Of a DNA stretch of 64,000 bases, positions 52,117 through 62,634 are shown one piece after another. How positions within the stretch are numbered: the stretch's first letter is position 1; every line of letters begins with the position of its first letter. The DNA comes from Planctomycetaceae bacterium (GTDB lineage: Bacteria > Planctomycetota > Planctomycetia > Planctomycetales > Planctomycetaceae), in the NCBI GenBank assembly GCA_015485495.1, contig WFTL01000130.1, forward strand, positions 43,901 to 107,900, given 5' to 3'. The notes below the pieces were generated by a model. It did not search any database. It was not told the origin of the DNA and worked only from the letters and a program-made list of their open reading frames with translations. The position numbers and the translations under genes are program-made.

Positions 52117-53511
52117 ATGAAGCTGACGTTTCTGGGCGCGGCCGGCGAGGTGACCGGCAGCCAGCATCTGATCGAAACGGACACGAAGCGGATCCTTCTG
52201 GACTGCGGCCTGTTTCAGGGGCCCGACGACCAGGTGCGTTCACGCAATGAAACATTCCACTGCCGTCCCCGGCATCTGGACTGCGTCATTCTGTCGCATG
52301 CTCACATCGATCATTCCGGCCGGCTGCCGGCGCTGTACGGAGCCGGATTTCGCGGTCCGGTTTACAGCACCCGGGCCACTGCGGACATCGCCGAAATGAT
52401 GCTGCGGGACAGTGCCCGCATTCAGGAAGAAGATGCCCGTTTTCTGAATCGCCGCAGAAAAGAACATCAACCGGAACAGCAGCCGCTGTACACGGAAGCC
52501 GAAGTGCGGAAGGTCGTCCAGTCCTTTCGCCATGTCCCCAAAGGGGCGTGGCAGGTGCTTTCGTCGGATCTGAAACTGCGTTTTCTGGAAGCCGGCCACA
52601 TTCTGGGAGCGGCCATCACCGAACTGGAGATCCTGGACGGCAGCACATGGAAACGCCTCGTCTTCACCGGCGATCTGGGACGTCGCGGCAAACCGCTGCT
52701 GAACGATCCAGAAACCGTGGAACGCTGCGACGTGGTCATCACCGAATCCACCTACGGAAATCGGGTGCATCCGGATTCCGGCGATGTGCGGGCCGCACTG
52801 AAACGGGTGATCTGTGAAGCGGCTGAACGCGGTGGCCGGGTGATCATCCCGGCATTCAGCCTCGGCCGCACTCAGCTCATCGTGTACCTGCTGAACGAAC
52901 TGCGCAATGAGCATGCTTTGTGCCGTGTTCCCGTCTACATCGACAGCCCGCTGGCTGTCCGGCTGACGGACATTTACCGGGATCACCAGCAGGATCTGGA
53001 TGCCGATGTCCAGGACACACTGAAATTCGATGACGACGTGTTCGACTTCGAGGGACTGACGTATCTGCGGAGTCGGGACGAAAGCATCGCTCTGAACCGG
53101 ACCGAAGGCCCCTTCGTCGTGATTTCCGCCAGCGGCATGTGCGAAAGCGGGCGCGTCGTTCATCATATTCGGCATGCCGTGTCCGACGAACGCCACACGA
53201 TTCTCATCGTGGGCTTCCAGGCACACCGCACACTGGGACGGCAGCTTGTTGAACAGCGGCGTACCGTCCGGATCTTCGGCCGTCCCTACACACGGCGCTG
53301 TCGGGTGGAAGTCATCAACGGTCTGTCGGCTCATGCCGATGCAGAAGACCTGCGATGGTGGTTCGAAAAACTGCGCGACGCCGGCGGAGCCGGCCAGGCG
53401 TTCATCGTCCACGGAGAACAGGACGCCGCCCGGGCTCTCCGGGACCTGATCGCCGACTGCTGCGATCAGCCTCCCGTGATCCCGCAGGGCGGACAGTCGT
53501 TCGATGTCTGA
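52117..53511 (+). CDS. Metallo-beta-lactamase/beta-CASP RNA-processing family protein
   Basis: A 464-residue beta-CASP protein of the CPSF73/RNase J type. The metal site is ILSHAHIDHSGRLP (HxHxDH), with later His/Asp in AGHILGAA and FTGDLGR. The beta-CASP insert has ISASGMCESGRVVHHI (motif C region) and the C-terminal VINGLSAHADAEDLRWW. No KH domain at the N-terminus, unlike archaeal CPSF. Such proteins are exonucleases or endonucleases for RNA; the substrate here is unknown. Last gene of the hydrolase/propeller operon. Confidence 0.93.
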   Translation: MKLTFLGAAGEVTGSQHLIETDTKRILLDCGLFQGPDDQVRSRNETFHCRPRHLDCVILSHAHIDHSGRLPALYGAGFRGPVYSTRATADIAEMMLRDSARIQEEDARFLNRRRKEHQPEQQPLYTEAEVRKVVQSFRHVPKGAWQVLSSDLKLRFLEAGHILGAAITELEILDGSTWKRLVFTGDLGRRGKPLLNDPETVERCDVVITESTYGNRVHPDSGDVRAALKRVICEAAERGGRVIIPAFSLGRTQLIVYLLNELRNEHALCRVPVYIDSPLAVRLTDIYRDHQQDLDADVQDTLKFDDDVFDFEGLTYLRSRDESIALNRTEGPFVVISASGMCESGRVVHHIRHAVSDERHTILIVGFQAHRTLGRQLVEQRRTVRIFGRPYTRRCRVEVINGLSAHADAEDLRWWFEKLRDAGGAGQAFIVHGEQDAARALRDLIADCCDQPPVIPQGGQSFDV

Positions 53512-53882
53512 CTGCTGTCGGCCGGCCGGGTGCGGTGTGTTGTGCCGGTCGGAATGATTGTGCCGGTGCCCCGGACACAGCGGGCTGTGACCACCGTCCG
53601 GCAGCCGATGCGTCATCGGCCGGGTGTCCGTTTGAGTCCGGAGATGCGGAATGGTGCGGCAATCTGCGCTCCGGAATTCCGCTGATGGCGGTTTCCGCCG
53701 AATTCCGGTTGCCGCCGGCCGCCGGACGGTTCGATGAAACCAGTCGGACGCCGAATGGTCCAGGGAACACGGGCCGTGCAGCAGCGGCATCCGGATGCGC
53801 ATCGTCAGGAGGAACGGTGCATCAGGAACAGCGGAAGGAGCCGCGCCAGGGAACGATCGACTTTCCATCGGAGAGGACGTTG
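53512..53882. other. Intergenic region before the HtrA gene
   Basis: No recognised gene. The HtrA frame stays open far into this stretch. An alternative start is GTG 53817, preceded by AGGAGG at four bases, which would add 22 hydrophilic residues to HtrA. No clear promoter or hairpin found. Confidence 0.35.
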
Positions 53883-55040
<1,158 letters not shown>

Positions 55041-55085
55041 ACGACCGATGCCGGACGAAATTCCGTTCATACCTGGAAACTGTCA

Positions 55086-56144
55086 TCAGACAGACAGCGC
55101 TTCGGCCGTGGCTCCTTCCAGCATGCCGATATAAACGAAGGCGATGCGGAAGATGAAGAAGACGATGAGTGCGGCGACGCCGGCCCACACGGCCCGCGCG
55201 GCCAGCATCGTCAGCGTCTTCAGAGCCCGGTGCGCGTCTTCATCGAACTGACGGCTCATTCGCTGCATTGCTTCGGGAACCGTTCCCGTCTGTTCGGCCG
55301 TGTCGACGAAGTGCAGAAACTCAGCGGGAAACAGCCGCGACATGCGCAATGCATCGCCCAGTGAGTGCCCGCTGTGAATGGCATTCCAGATAATGGGCGT
55401 CGCGGCAATGAACGCACCGTTGGCCGTGGCGTTCAGACTGCTGGTCAGAGACGGACGAATGGACATGCCGGCTCCCTGAGTCAGAGAAAAACACCAGGCG
55501 AAGCGGGCGATGGCGAATCGCCGCAGACACGATCCAACTGCCGGAATTCCCAGAAGCACCGGGTCGAGAACCAGGCGGCCGCTGAGGCTGCGGGTGAGCA
55601 GTTTTCCGGTGATGTACAGACCCGCCAGCGTTCCAAACGTGATTCCGAACCAGGTCAGCGCACCGGATGTCCCGTGCAGGCCCAGCCCGAGAAAATCGAC
55701 GGGCTCCGTTCCCGGCCGGCTGCTGCCGATCAGCCCCAGAAGATAAATCAGAAGCCCGATGACCATGATGGCCGCGAAAAGCTGAATGAGCGGCCAGGCG
55801 ATCGCACTGCGAAACTCCCTCACCCGCGCCACCCGGGCTTCATAGTAGTCTCCCAGAGCCGACAGAATCTCCGGCAGAGCCCCCGTCTGTTCCCCCACCT
55901 GGAGCAGATCGAGAAACAGACGCGGATACCGATCGGCGTGTTCGCGGAAGGCTGATGTGAGATCCCATCCGGAGCCAATGCGCCGGGAAACGTCCTGGAC
56001 ACTGTCCTTCAGTCGTCCGTCCCGTGATGACTGAACGGCCGTTTCCAGAGCCTTTCGGATATCGACCCCCGCTTCCAGCATCCGTGACAGAGCGTGACAG
56101 AAAGGAAACAGGGCTTTCGGCGGAATCACGGGGTTGCGCAGCAT
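55086..56144 (-). CDS. GspF-like inner-membrane platform protein, orphan
   Basis: A 352-residue GspF/PilC protein, more canonical than the three copies at 25231-28782. It has a GspF domain with HALSRMLEAGVDIRKALETA and LLQVGEQTGALPEIL, a membrane pair around residues 125-190 (AWPLIQLFAAIMVIGLLIYL), a second domain (ARFAWCFSLTQGAGMSIRPSL; HFVDTAEQTGTVPEAM) and a C-terminal membrane helix. It stands alone, 30 kb from the secretion operon, with no ATPase or pilin nearby. Confidence 0.92.
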   Translation of the reverse strand: MLRNPVIPPKALFPFCHALSRMLEAGVDIRKALETAVQSSRDGRLKDSVQDVSRRIGSGWDLTSAFREHADRYPRLFLDLLQVGEQTGALPEILSALGDYYEARVARVREFRSAIAWPLIQLFAAIMVIGLLIYLLGLIGSSRPGTEPVDFLGLGLHGTSGALTWFGITFGTLAGLYITGKLLTRSLSGRLVLDPVLLGIPAVGSCLRRFAIARFAWCFSLTQGAGMSIRPSLTSSLNATANGAFIAATPIIWNAIHSGHSLGDALRMSRLFPAEFLHFVDTAEQTGTVPEAMQRMSRQFDEDAHRALKTLTMLAARAVWAGVAALIVFFIFRIAFVYIGMLEGATAEALSV

Positions 56145-56459
56145 GCGTTCGCCTCACAGAACAGCACCACAACGCCTGGAACGCAACAGGTCCGAAAGGT
56201 GCTGCCGTGCCTGCCGTATTCTATCCGATTCGGCGCGCCTGTCCGGCCGTTTCTCTTTCCTTTTTTGTTCCCCGTGCGCCTTTTGAGCCGCTGCATCGAT
56301 CCGGACCGATCCGCGCCCGGCCGGTTGCCCGGCTTCCGGACACCTGATAGTCTCCCGCCCGTCCGCAGTCGGCATCCGGGGCCTGTTGCGGTTCTGTGTG
56401 GATCCGGTGAATGTGTATGTACTGGTTCGTACTGAAGAAAGCTGCAGGGAGTTCCGCTC
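56145..56459. other. Divergent intergenic region
   Basis: 315 bases between the orphan GspF and Tpx genes. A pyrimidine-rich patch (TTTCTCTTTCCTTTTTTGTTCCCC, about 56250-56273, read in part) is on the plus strand. I see no gene and no convincing promoter pair, though it must hold the Tpx promoter. Confidence 0.35.
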
Positions 56460-56978
56460 ATGGTTCAGATTCGTGAAGGTGCTGTTACGCTCAAAGGAAA
56501 CCCCATCAGCCTGGCCGGAAAGGAACTGCAGCCGGGGGATGCAGCGCCGGAATTCTCCCTGCAGGACAGCGGACTTGCCGACGTGAAGCTGTCCGATTCA
56601 GCCGGACGCACGCGCATCATCGCCACCGTACCGTCCCTGGACACCCCCGTCTGCCACGAAGAAACGAAGCGATTCAATGAACAGGCCGGCGGCCTGGACG
56701 ATGTCGATGTGTTCGTCGTCAGCATGGACCTTCCCTTCGGTCAGAAACGCTGGTGCGGGGCAGAAGGCGTGGACGCCGTCCGCACGCTGAGCGCCCACCG
56801 CTGCACACAGTTCGGCGAAGATTACGGTGTTCTGATCGTTGGCGGTCCGCTGGACCGCTGTCTGGCCCGGGCCATCTTCGTGGTCGCGCCCGACGGCACG
56901 CTGCGGCACGTGGAATATGTGAGCGAAATTGCGGAACACCCGAATTACGACGCTGCTCTCGAAGCCGCCCGGTCGTAG
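56460..56978 (+). CDS. tpx: Thiol peroxidase (Tpx, atypical 2-Cys peroxiredoxin)
   Basis: A 172-residue Tpx that reduces peroxides with electrons from thioredoxin. The peroxidatic Cys is in SLDTPVCHEETKRFN near residue 61 and the resolving Cys in QKRWCGAEGV near residue 95, the usual spacing of about 34. FVVAPDGTLRHVEYV ends the domain. Full length, no signal. ATG 56460; GGGAG lies nine bases before. No regulator gene adjoins. Confidence 0.95.
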   Translation: MVQIREGAVTLKGNPISLAGKELQPGDAAPEFSLQDSGLADVKLSDSAGRTRIIATVPSLDTPVCHEETKRFNEQAGGLDDVDVFVVSMDLPFGQKRWCGAEGVDAVRTLSAHRCTQFGEDYGVLIVGGPLDRCLARAIFVVAPDGTLRHVEYVSEIAEHPNYDAALEAARS

Positions 56979-57037
56979 CCGCCCGGAACCCGAATCCGAC
57001 CGCTCACACAGACGATCTTTGCCATGCAGAGCGTCCG

Positions 57038-58156
57038 TCAGTCCGCACCGGCCAGAATGGTTCGCCCCAGCTTCTCCCGGTGAAACGACGCATCGCCCAG
57101 AAGAAACTCGCAGGCTTTGGCCCGCCGGTAGTACAGGTGGAGATCGTGTTCCCAGGTAAACCCGATGCCGCCGTGGCACTGGATGGCCAGATTGCCGCAG
57201 CGGCGGGCGGTTTCCGATGTCCACGCCGCGGCCGTGGAAGCGGCCAGGTCCGCCTGGGCCGTCTCTTCCTGAACGGCCCAGGCCGCGTGCCAGACGGCCG
57301 CTCGCGCACTGTCGGTCATCTGCAGCATGTTGGCGCAATGATGCTGCACCGCCTGAAACGAACCGACTGTGCGGCCGAACTGACGACGAGTCCGCACATA
57401 ATCGACCGTCGCGGCCAGCATCCATTCCTGCAGGCCGAGTGATTCCGCGGACGTCACGACGCACATGATGCGTGTCGCCGCATCCCAGGCGTCTGCGGCC
57501 TGCCCTCCGGTGGCCAGAATCTGATCGTCCGCCACGGGCGTCTCGCGGAACGACACCCGATACAAAGTACGCGTCGGATCGATTCCCGGCGTCTTTTCGA
57601 TCTGAACGCCGTCTGCATCGGCAGGAACGACCACAACAGCCATCGTTCCGGAACAGCGGACCGGAAGCAGCAGCCAGTCTGCCTGACCGGCATGATGGAC
57701 GCACTGTTTGTGACCGGTCAGGCGTCCGTCGGCCACTTCCGAAGCCAGTCGTTCCGGACGGATCTGCCAGTCGCCGTCGTCTTCCAGAGCGGCCACAGAC
57801 ACTTTGTCGGTTCCGTTCACCAAAGACGACAGCAGCCGGCGAGCCGTCTCACTGTCGATCTGCTGCAGCAGACTGGCCGCCCAGGTGCAGGTGAACCAGG
57901 GTCCAGGAACACAGGCGCGGCCGAATTCTTCTGCCAGAACAGCCAGATCAACGATGCCCAGTCCCAGTCCGTCGTTCTGTTCGGAAACGTGCAGTCCCAG
58001 CCATCCCTGATCCGCAAATTCCCGCCACAGACGGTCCTCCATTGCCGCTTCCGTCTCCATCAGTTCCCTCACCCGGGACGAAGGAAACTCCCGCTGACAG
58101 AATTCGCGAACGGAATCGGCGAGAAGACGCTGAGCCCTGGACAGTTCGAAATGCAT
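57038..58156 (-). CDS. Acyl-CoA dehydrogenase, smaller partner subunit
   Basis: A 372-residue acyl-CoA dehydrogenase-fold protein. The N-terminal helix bundle, FAD region (RQFGRTVGSFQAVQHHCANML) and the C-terminal QCHGGIGFTWEHDLHLYYRRA are clear. The usual 'YEGT' catalytic-Glu region is absent: after RRAK the sequence goes EFLLGDASFHREKLG. Last gene of a minus-strand run with EtfBA, a membrane Fe-S protein and a second dehydrogenase, with which it may form a heterotetramer. Confidence 0.92.
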   Translation of the reverse strand: MHFELSRAQRLLADSVREFCQREFPSSRVRELMETEAAMEDRLWREFADQGWLGLHVSEQNDGLGLGIVDLAVLAEEFGRACVPGPWFTCTWAASLLQQIDSETARRLLSSLVNGTDKVSVAALEDDGDWQIRPERLASEVADGRLTGHKQCVHHAGQADWLLLPVRCSGTMAVVVVPADADGVQIEKTPGIDPTRTLYRVSFRETPVADDQILATGGQAADAWDAATRIMCVVTSAESLGLQEWMLAATVDYVRTRRQFGRTVGSFQAVQHHCANMLQMTDSARAAVWHAAWAVQEETAQADLAASTAAAWTSETARRCGNLAIQCHGGIGFTWEHDLHLYYRRAKACEFLLGDASFHREKLGRTILAGAD

Positions 58157-58263
58157 GACGGCGTGGCTTTCTGCTGATCAGAACGTGCTGCCGGCGGAAC
58201 GCCGCATCCGACCATTCCGGATGCGACCGCACAGATCGGGGCGGCCGGAGCGAACGATTCGGT

Positions 58264-59439
58264 TCATCCGGATTTCCCCAGCCCCAGCACGCGTTCGGCC
58301 AGGATGTTTCGCTGGATTTCACTGGTTCCCCCTTCAATGGTGTTTCCCCGGGCCCGCAGATAGCGGTACGCCCAGGTCCCGCCGTCAAACGTGGACAGCT
58401 GCGACGCATCGCCCAGAATCTCCATGGAAAGCTGAACGAGCCGCTGGTTCGCCTCGCTCCAGCCCAGTTTCAGAAGCGATCCTTCGGAACCGGGCGTCTG
58501 TCCCGCACTCATCCGGCTCAGAGCGCGATCCATCGAAAGACGCACGATTTCCAGTTCGGTCCAGGCCTGGCCGATCTTCTCCTGCACCCGCGGGTCATCG
58601 GCCAGGCGACGTCCGCGGCGTGTCCTCTGCCGACAGCGCGTCACAAGCTGTTCCAGCGCATTGTGCATGTAGACATACATCGCGGTTCCCAGATTGGCCC
58701 GTTCGTTCATGAGCACCGTCAGGCCCACGCGCCAGCCTTCGTTGAGCGGTCCCAGACGGTTTTCCGCCGGCACACGCACGTCGGTAAAGAACACCTCATT
58801 GAATCCCGCATCACCGCTCATCTGCCGCAGAGGACGCGTGGAGACTCCTTCGGATTTCATATCGACCAGAAGGCAGGTGATGCCTTTGTGTTTCGGAGCA
58901 TCCGGATCCGTTCGCACCAGCAGCAGGCACCAGTCGGCAATGTGAGCGAAGCTGGTCCAGATCTTCTGACCGTTCACCACGAACTCATCGCCGTCGCGCA
59001 CCGCCCGTGTCGTCAGAGACGCCAGGTCGCTTCCGGAGTTCGGTTCGGAATACCCCTGACACCACACATGCTCGGCCGTGAGTATGCGGGGCAGAAAACG
59101 CTGTTTCTGTTCGGGAGTCCCCCAGACGATCAGCGTGGGACCGACCAGTTGTTCGCCGATCACGCCGAGGCTTTCCGGGGCCCGGGCCCGCACGATTTCT
59201 CTGAGAAAGATCGACTGCTGGACAGGGCCGGCACCGCCGCCGCCGTATTCCTTCGGCCAGGACACGCCGGCCCACCCGCCGTCGTACAGGCGCCGCTGCC
59301 AGTCGCGGAGAAACTGCCAGTAGTCGGCATCGCTTTCCGTCCGGCGTTCCTGCGGCCACGGTTCCGGAACGTTGTCCTTCAGCCAGGCCCTCAGACGATC
59401 ACGCCAGGCGGCTTCTTCCGGAGTCAGATTCAGGTCCAT
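58264..59439 (-). CDS. Acyl-CoA dehydrogenase, larger partner subunit
   Basis: A 391-residue acyl-CoA dehydrogenase. FAD and substrate stretches WCQGYSEPNSGSDLASL and GQKIWTSFAHIADWCLLLVRT are typical; the C-terminus NTIEGGTSEIQRNI holds the catalytic-Glu motif that the neighbour lacks. It opens MDLNLTPEEAAWRDRLRAWL like actinobacterial FadE enzymes. Starts 27 bases after the Fe-S protein gene on the minus strand. Chain-length preference is unknown. Confidence 0.94.
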   Translation of the reverse strand: MDLNLTPEEAAWRDRLRAWLKDNVPEPWPQERRTESDADYWQFLRDWQRRLYDGGWAGVSWPKEYGGGGAGPVQQSIFLREIVRARAPESLGVIGEQLVGPTLIVWGTPEQKQRFLPRILTAEHVWCQGYSEPNSGSDLASLTTRAVRDGDEFVVNGQKIWTSFAHIADWCLLLVRTDPDAPKHKGITCLLVDMKSEGVSTRPLRQMSGDAGFNEVFFTDVRVPAENRLGPLNEGWRVGLTVLMNERANLGTAMYVYMHNALEQLVTRCRQRTRRGRRLADDPRVQEKIGQAWTELEIVRLSMDRALSRMSAGQTPGSEGSLLKLGWSEANQRLVQLSMEILGDASQLSTFDGGTWAYRYLRARGNTIEGGTSEIQRNILAERVLGLGKSG

Positions 59440-59466
59440 GATATTCCTGCCTGCAGGCGGTGTGAG

Positions 59467-61542
59467 TCAGTCATCTGAAGAATCGATGTGGTCTGTGGAA
59501 GCATCTCCGTCTGAACTGTCGGAAGACACACTGTCCCACAGCAGTTCCGCGATGTCTTTGACGGCCACCGACCGTTCTTCAGACACAGCTCCCAGCCCGT
59601 CTTCGAGCATCGTGGTGCAGAACGGGCACGCAACGGCCACGGTATCGGCTCCCGTTTCCACAACCTGCCGGGCCCGTTCGATGTTGACCCGCGTGTCGGC
59701 TTCTTCTTCCAGAAAGCTCATCCCCCCGCCGCCTCCACAGCAGAAGCTCTGCGCACCGTGCTGACGCATCTCCTTCAGCGGCCGTCCGGTGACCCGACCG
59801 ACCAGATCCCGCGGGGCCTGAGTGATGCCGTTGTGGCGGCCCAGGTAACACGGATCGTGAAGGGTGATCGATTCGGTCACGGCCGGATCGATCACCAGGC
59901 GGCCTTCTCCGATGAGACGGGCCAGATACGTCGTGTAATGGAACACTTCCAGATGTGCGCCGAACTGCGGATACTCGTTGCGGAACGTGTGAAAACAGTG
60001 CGGGCACGACGTGACCACTGTCCGCACTCCCGCAGATTCCAGCCGTTCCACGTTGCTGCGGGCCATCGCATCGAACAGGAACTCATGACCGATCCGGCGG
60101 GCCGGATCTCCCGTGCATGTTTCGTCACGGCCCAGAATGCCGAAGCGGACGCCCGCCTTCTGCAGCAGGCGGGCCAGCGCCCGCGTCGAAGACTGATTGC
60201 GGTCCACCAGCGCCCCTCCGCAGCCGACCCAGAGAAGCACTTCGGGATCTTCGACATCACGAAAATGAGGAATGTCCAGGCCGTCTGTCCAGTCCGTGCG
60301 CGATGCCTGAGCCCCCCGAAACGGGTGACCACGCTGTTCCAGCGACGTCACAGCCTCCGCCAGCATCGGCGGCAGGGAGGCTTCTTCCATCACCAGATAG
60401 CGCCGCATGTCCAGAATCTTCGGGAACTGTTCGATGGAAACCGGGCAGGCTTCCACACAGGCGGCACAGGTTGTGCACTGCCACAGCGATTCCGGGCTCA
60501 GTGCCGGCCGTGTGTCGATGATCGGCAGCGCCGGACCGCTGTCCGGGTCTGATGCGGCCTTCGATGCGGCCGACAGGACAGAAACGTCGGCTTCGTGAAG
60601 CTGATGCTGCAGGTCGAGAATGATGTCCCGCGGAGACAGAGATTTTCCGGCCGATGCCGCCGGGCAGGCATCCGTGCAGCGGCCGCATTCCGTGCAGGCG
60701 TCCAGATCGAGCAGTTCCTTCCAGGTGAACTGTTCCAGACTGTTCACTCCGAACGACGCGGCCGTTTCGAAATCCAGCGGTTTCAAAGTTCCCGCCCGGG
60801 AATCCAGATCGGCCGTGAAGATGTTCAGCGGCGCGGTGAGCACATGCCGCATCTTCGTGTAGGGCGCCCAGGCGATGAATCCGAACACGAGAACAAGGTG
60901 AAACCACCAGACGACCACATGGGCCGTTCGCAGTCCCGCGTCCGATACGAATGCCGCCGACACATCGGCCACCACACGCCCCACCGGCGACCAGTGGCCC
61001 CACGGATCGTCGGTCACGGCAATTCGCCAGCCTTCCAGCAGATAACCGGTGACCAGAATCGTGAAAACCAGCAGAAGCAGGCAGGACGCTTCACCGGAAA
61101 AGACGAGCCGTCGAGGCCGCAGTACCCAGCGCTGCAGCCCGGCCAGAAGCGTCCCCACGATAGCCAGCAGCCCCAGCACGTCGACAAACAGCGACTGAAA
61201 GTACAGATAGAACCGTCCCTGCATCAGAGGAATGTTCAGATCTTCATGGATCATCACCACGGTCGTGGCTGCCGTGAGCGTGATGAATCCCCAGAACAGC
61301 ATCGCGTGCAGCAGGCCGGTCAGCGGATCTCTCCACAGGGAAATCTGCAGAAGCCCGAAACGAATCAGGCGCTTCAGCCGCATCACCGGCCGATCGAAAC
61401 GGACCACCGGCTTCCCGGCCCGCCATCGCTGCACGTGCCGCCACACACCGTACAGAGCCACAGCCATCGTGGGAACCAGCAGCACATACATCACCCAGTG
61501 ATGGCTGATGTTCCAGTACACTTCGCGTGTGGCCGTTTCCAC
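59467..61542 (-). CDS. Membrane Fe-S oxidoreductase, ETF:quinone type
   Basis: A 691-residue protein. The N-terminal 250 residues hold five to six membrane helices of the nitrate-reductase-gamma-like type (haem b or quinone site likely: ITLTAATTVVMIHE; VVWWFHLVLVFGFIAWAPYTKM). Then two [4Fe-4S] motifs, CTECGRCTDACPA near 285 and CTTCAACVEACPV near 365. Two CCG domains end it (LLWVGCGGALV; SFCCGGGGGMSFL). This order matches the membrane-bound ETF-menaquinone oxidoreductase family found beside etfBA in many bacteria. It would take electrons from EtfAB to the quinone pool. Confidence 0.92.
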   Translation of the reverse strand: METATREVYWNISHHWVMYVLLVPTMAVALYGVWRHVQRWRAGKPVVRFDRPVMRLKRLIRFGLLQISLWRDPLTGLLHAMLFWGFITLTAATTVVMIHEDLNIPLMQGRFYLYFQSLFVDVLGLLAIVGTLLAGLQRWVLRPRRLVFSGEASCLLLLVFTILVTGYLLEGWRIAVTDDPWGHWSPVGRVVADVSAAFVSDAGLRTAHVVVWWFHLVLVFGFIAWAPYTKMRHVLTAPLNIFTADLDSRAGTLKPLDFETAASFGVNSLEQFTWKELLDLDACTECGRCTDACPAASAGKSLSPRDIILDLQHQLHEADVSVLSAASKAASDPDSGPALPIIDTRPALSPESLWQCTTCAACVEACPVSIEQFPKILDMRRYLVMEEASLPPMLAEAVTSLEQRGHPFRGAQASRTDWTDGLDIPHFRDVEDPEVLLWVGCGGALVDRNQSSTRALARLLQKAGVRFGILGRDETCTGDPARRIGHEFLFDAMARSNVERLESAGVRTVVTSCPHCFHTFRNEYPQFGAHLEVFHYTTYLARLIGEGRLVIDPAVTESITLHDPCYLGRHNGITQAPRDLVGRVTGRPLKEMRQHGAQSFCCGGGGGMSFLEEEADTRVNIERARQVVETGADTVAVACPFCTTMLEDGLGAVSEERSVAVKDIAELLWDSVSSDSSDGDASTDHIDSSDD

Positions 61543-61649
61543 GGGGATCTCGCTTTGAAGACCGAATCCGGGACGCTTCCCTGACGGACGGCCACCGGAA
61601 ACACAAAGCTCCGGCCGGCATCAGGAACGATGTTCTGAACAGTGTGGTG

Positions 61650-62618
61650 TCACTGCAGCAGAGATGCAATCCGCTCGGTCAGAGGGCCGACGACGTTCTT
61701 CCAGTCGTCCACCAGGCCGAACTGACAGTGTCGAAAAATGGGCGCTTCGGCGTCGGTGTTGATCGCGGCGATGACACGGGCATCCGTGATGCCCATCAGG
61801 TGCTGGCTGGCACCGGAAATGGCGATGGCCAGATAGAGTTCGGGGGCCACTTTTTTTCCGGTCTGCCCCACCTGAAGACCAGGCGGAACCCAGCCGGCAT
61901 CGCACGCAGCGCGCGATGCGGCCACTTCCGCCTTCATCACGCCGGCCAGTTTCTTGAGTTCCTCGAAGGGTTCCGGTCCTCCCAGACCACGCCCTCCGGA
62001 CACAATGACCGGTGCGTCTTCCAGCCGCACGCCCGTCCGGCTTTCTTCCTGCCGCCCGGTCACCTGCGTGGCAGCGATGCCGTCCGAAATCTCGACATCC
62101 AGAATTTCCGTCTGGACGGAATCCGAACGCTCCGCAGCCGGTTCGAAAGCCCGCGCCCGAATCCAGACGACGGCCGGTGTCCGGGATGCCCGCACCACGG
62201 CCACCGCCTTGCCGCCGTAAACACTGCGGCGCACAGACAGCCCCCCGTCCGTCATGTCGATGGACTGAGCATCACCGATGGAACAGCCACCCAGCCGATA
62301 GCCCAGCCGCGGAGTCATTTCCTGACTGCGGGCATCCTGCCCCAGCAGAACAGTCTGAGCATCCAGGGAGGCACATGCTGCGTGAAACGCGGCCAGACAG
62401 GATTCCGGATGATCGTTCGACAGCAGCCCACTGCGAATGCAGACCACACGATCAGCATGACGTTCCAGAGCTTCCGTCATCGTGTCACTGACGCAGGCAG
62501 CCAGGGCCACGTGGGGCACCTGACAGGCGGATGCCAGACGAGCGGCCGCACCCAGAAGCCCCTGAGCGGCCCGATCGAATTCCGTCCCCGGAAGAAAACA
62601 ACTGATCACGTTCCCCAT
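61650..62618 (-). CDS. etfA: Electron transfer flavoprotein, alpha subunit
   Basis: A 322-residue EtfA. The C-terminal FAD signature is [22 protein letters not shown] and the following [28 protein letters not shown], diagnostic for the alpha subunit. The N-terminal half is an ETF alpha/beta fold. It pairs with EtfB (16 bases upstream) to accept electrons from acyl-CoA dehydrogenases. Part of a minus-strand operon. Confidence 0.96.
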   Translation of the reverse strand: MGNVISCFLPGTEFDRAAQGLLGAAARLASACQVPHVALAACVSDTMTEALERHADRVVCIRSGLLSNDHPESCLAAFHAACASLDAQTVLLGQDARSQEMTPRLGYRLGGCSIGDAQSIDMTDGGLSVRRSVYGGKAVAVVRASRTPAVVWIRARAFEPAAERSDSVQTEILDVEISDGIAATQVTGRQEESRTGVRLEDAPVIVSGGRGLGGPEPFEELKKLAGVMKAEVAASRAACDAGWVPPGLQVGQTGKKVAPELYLAIAISGASQHLMGITDARVIAAINTDAEAPIFRHCQFGLVDDWKNVVGPLTERIASLLQ

Positions 62619-62634
62619 GAAGGGTCTCCTGGTT

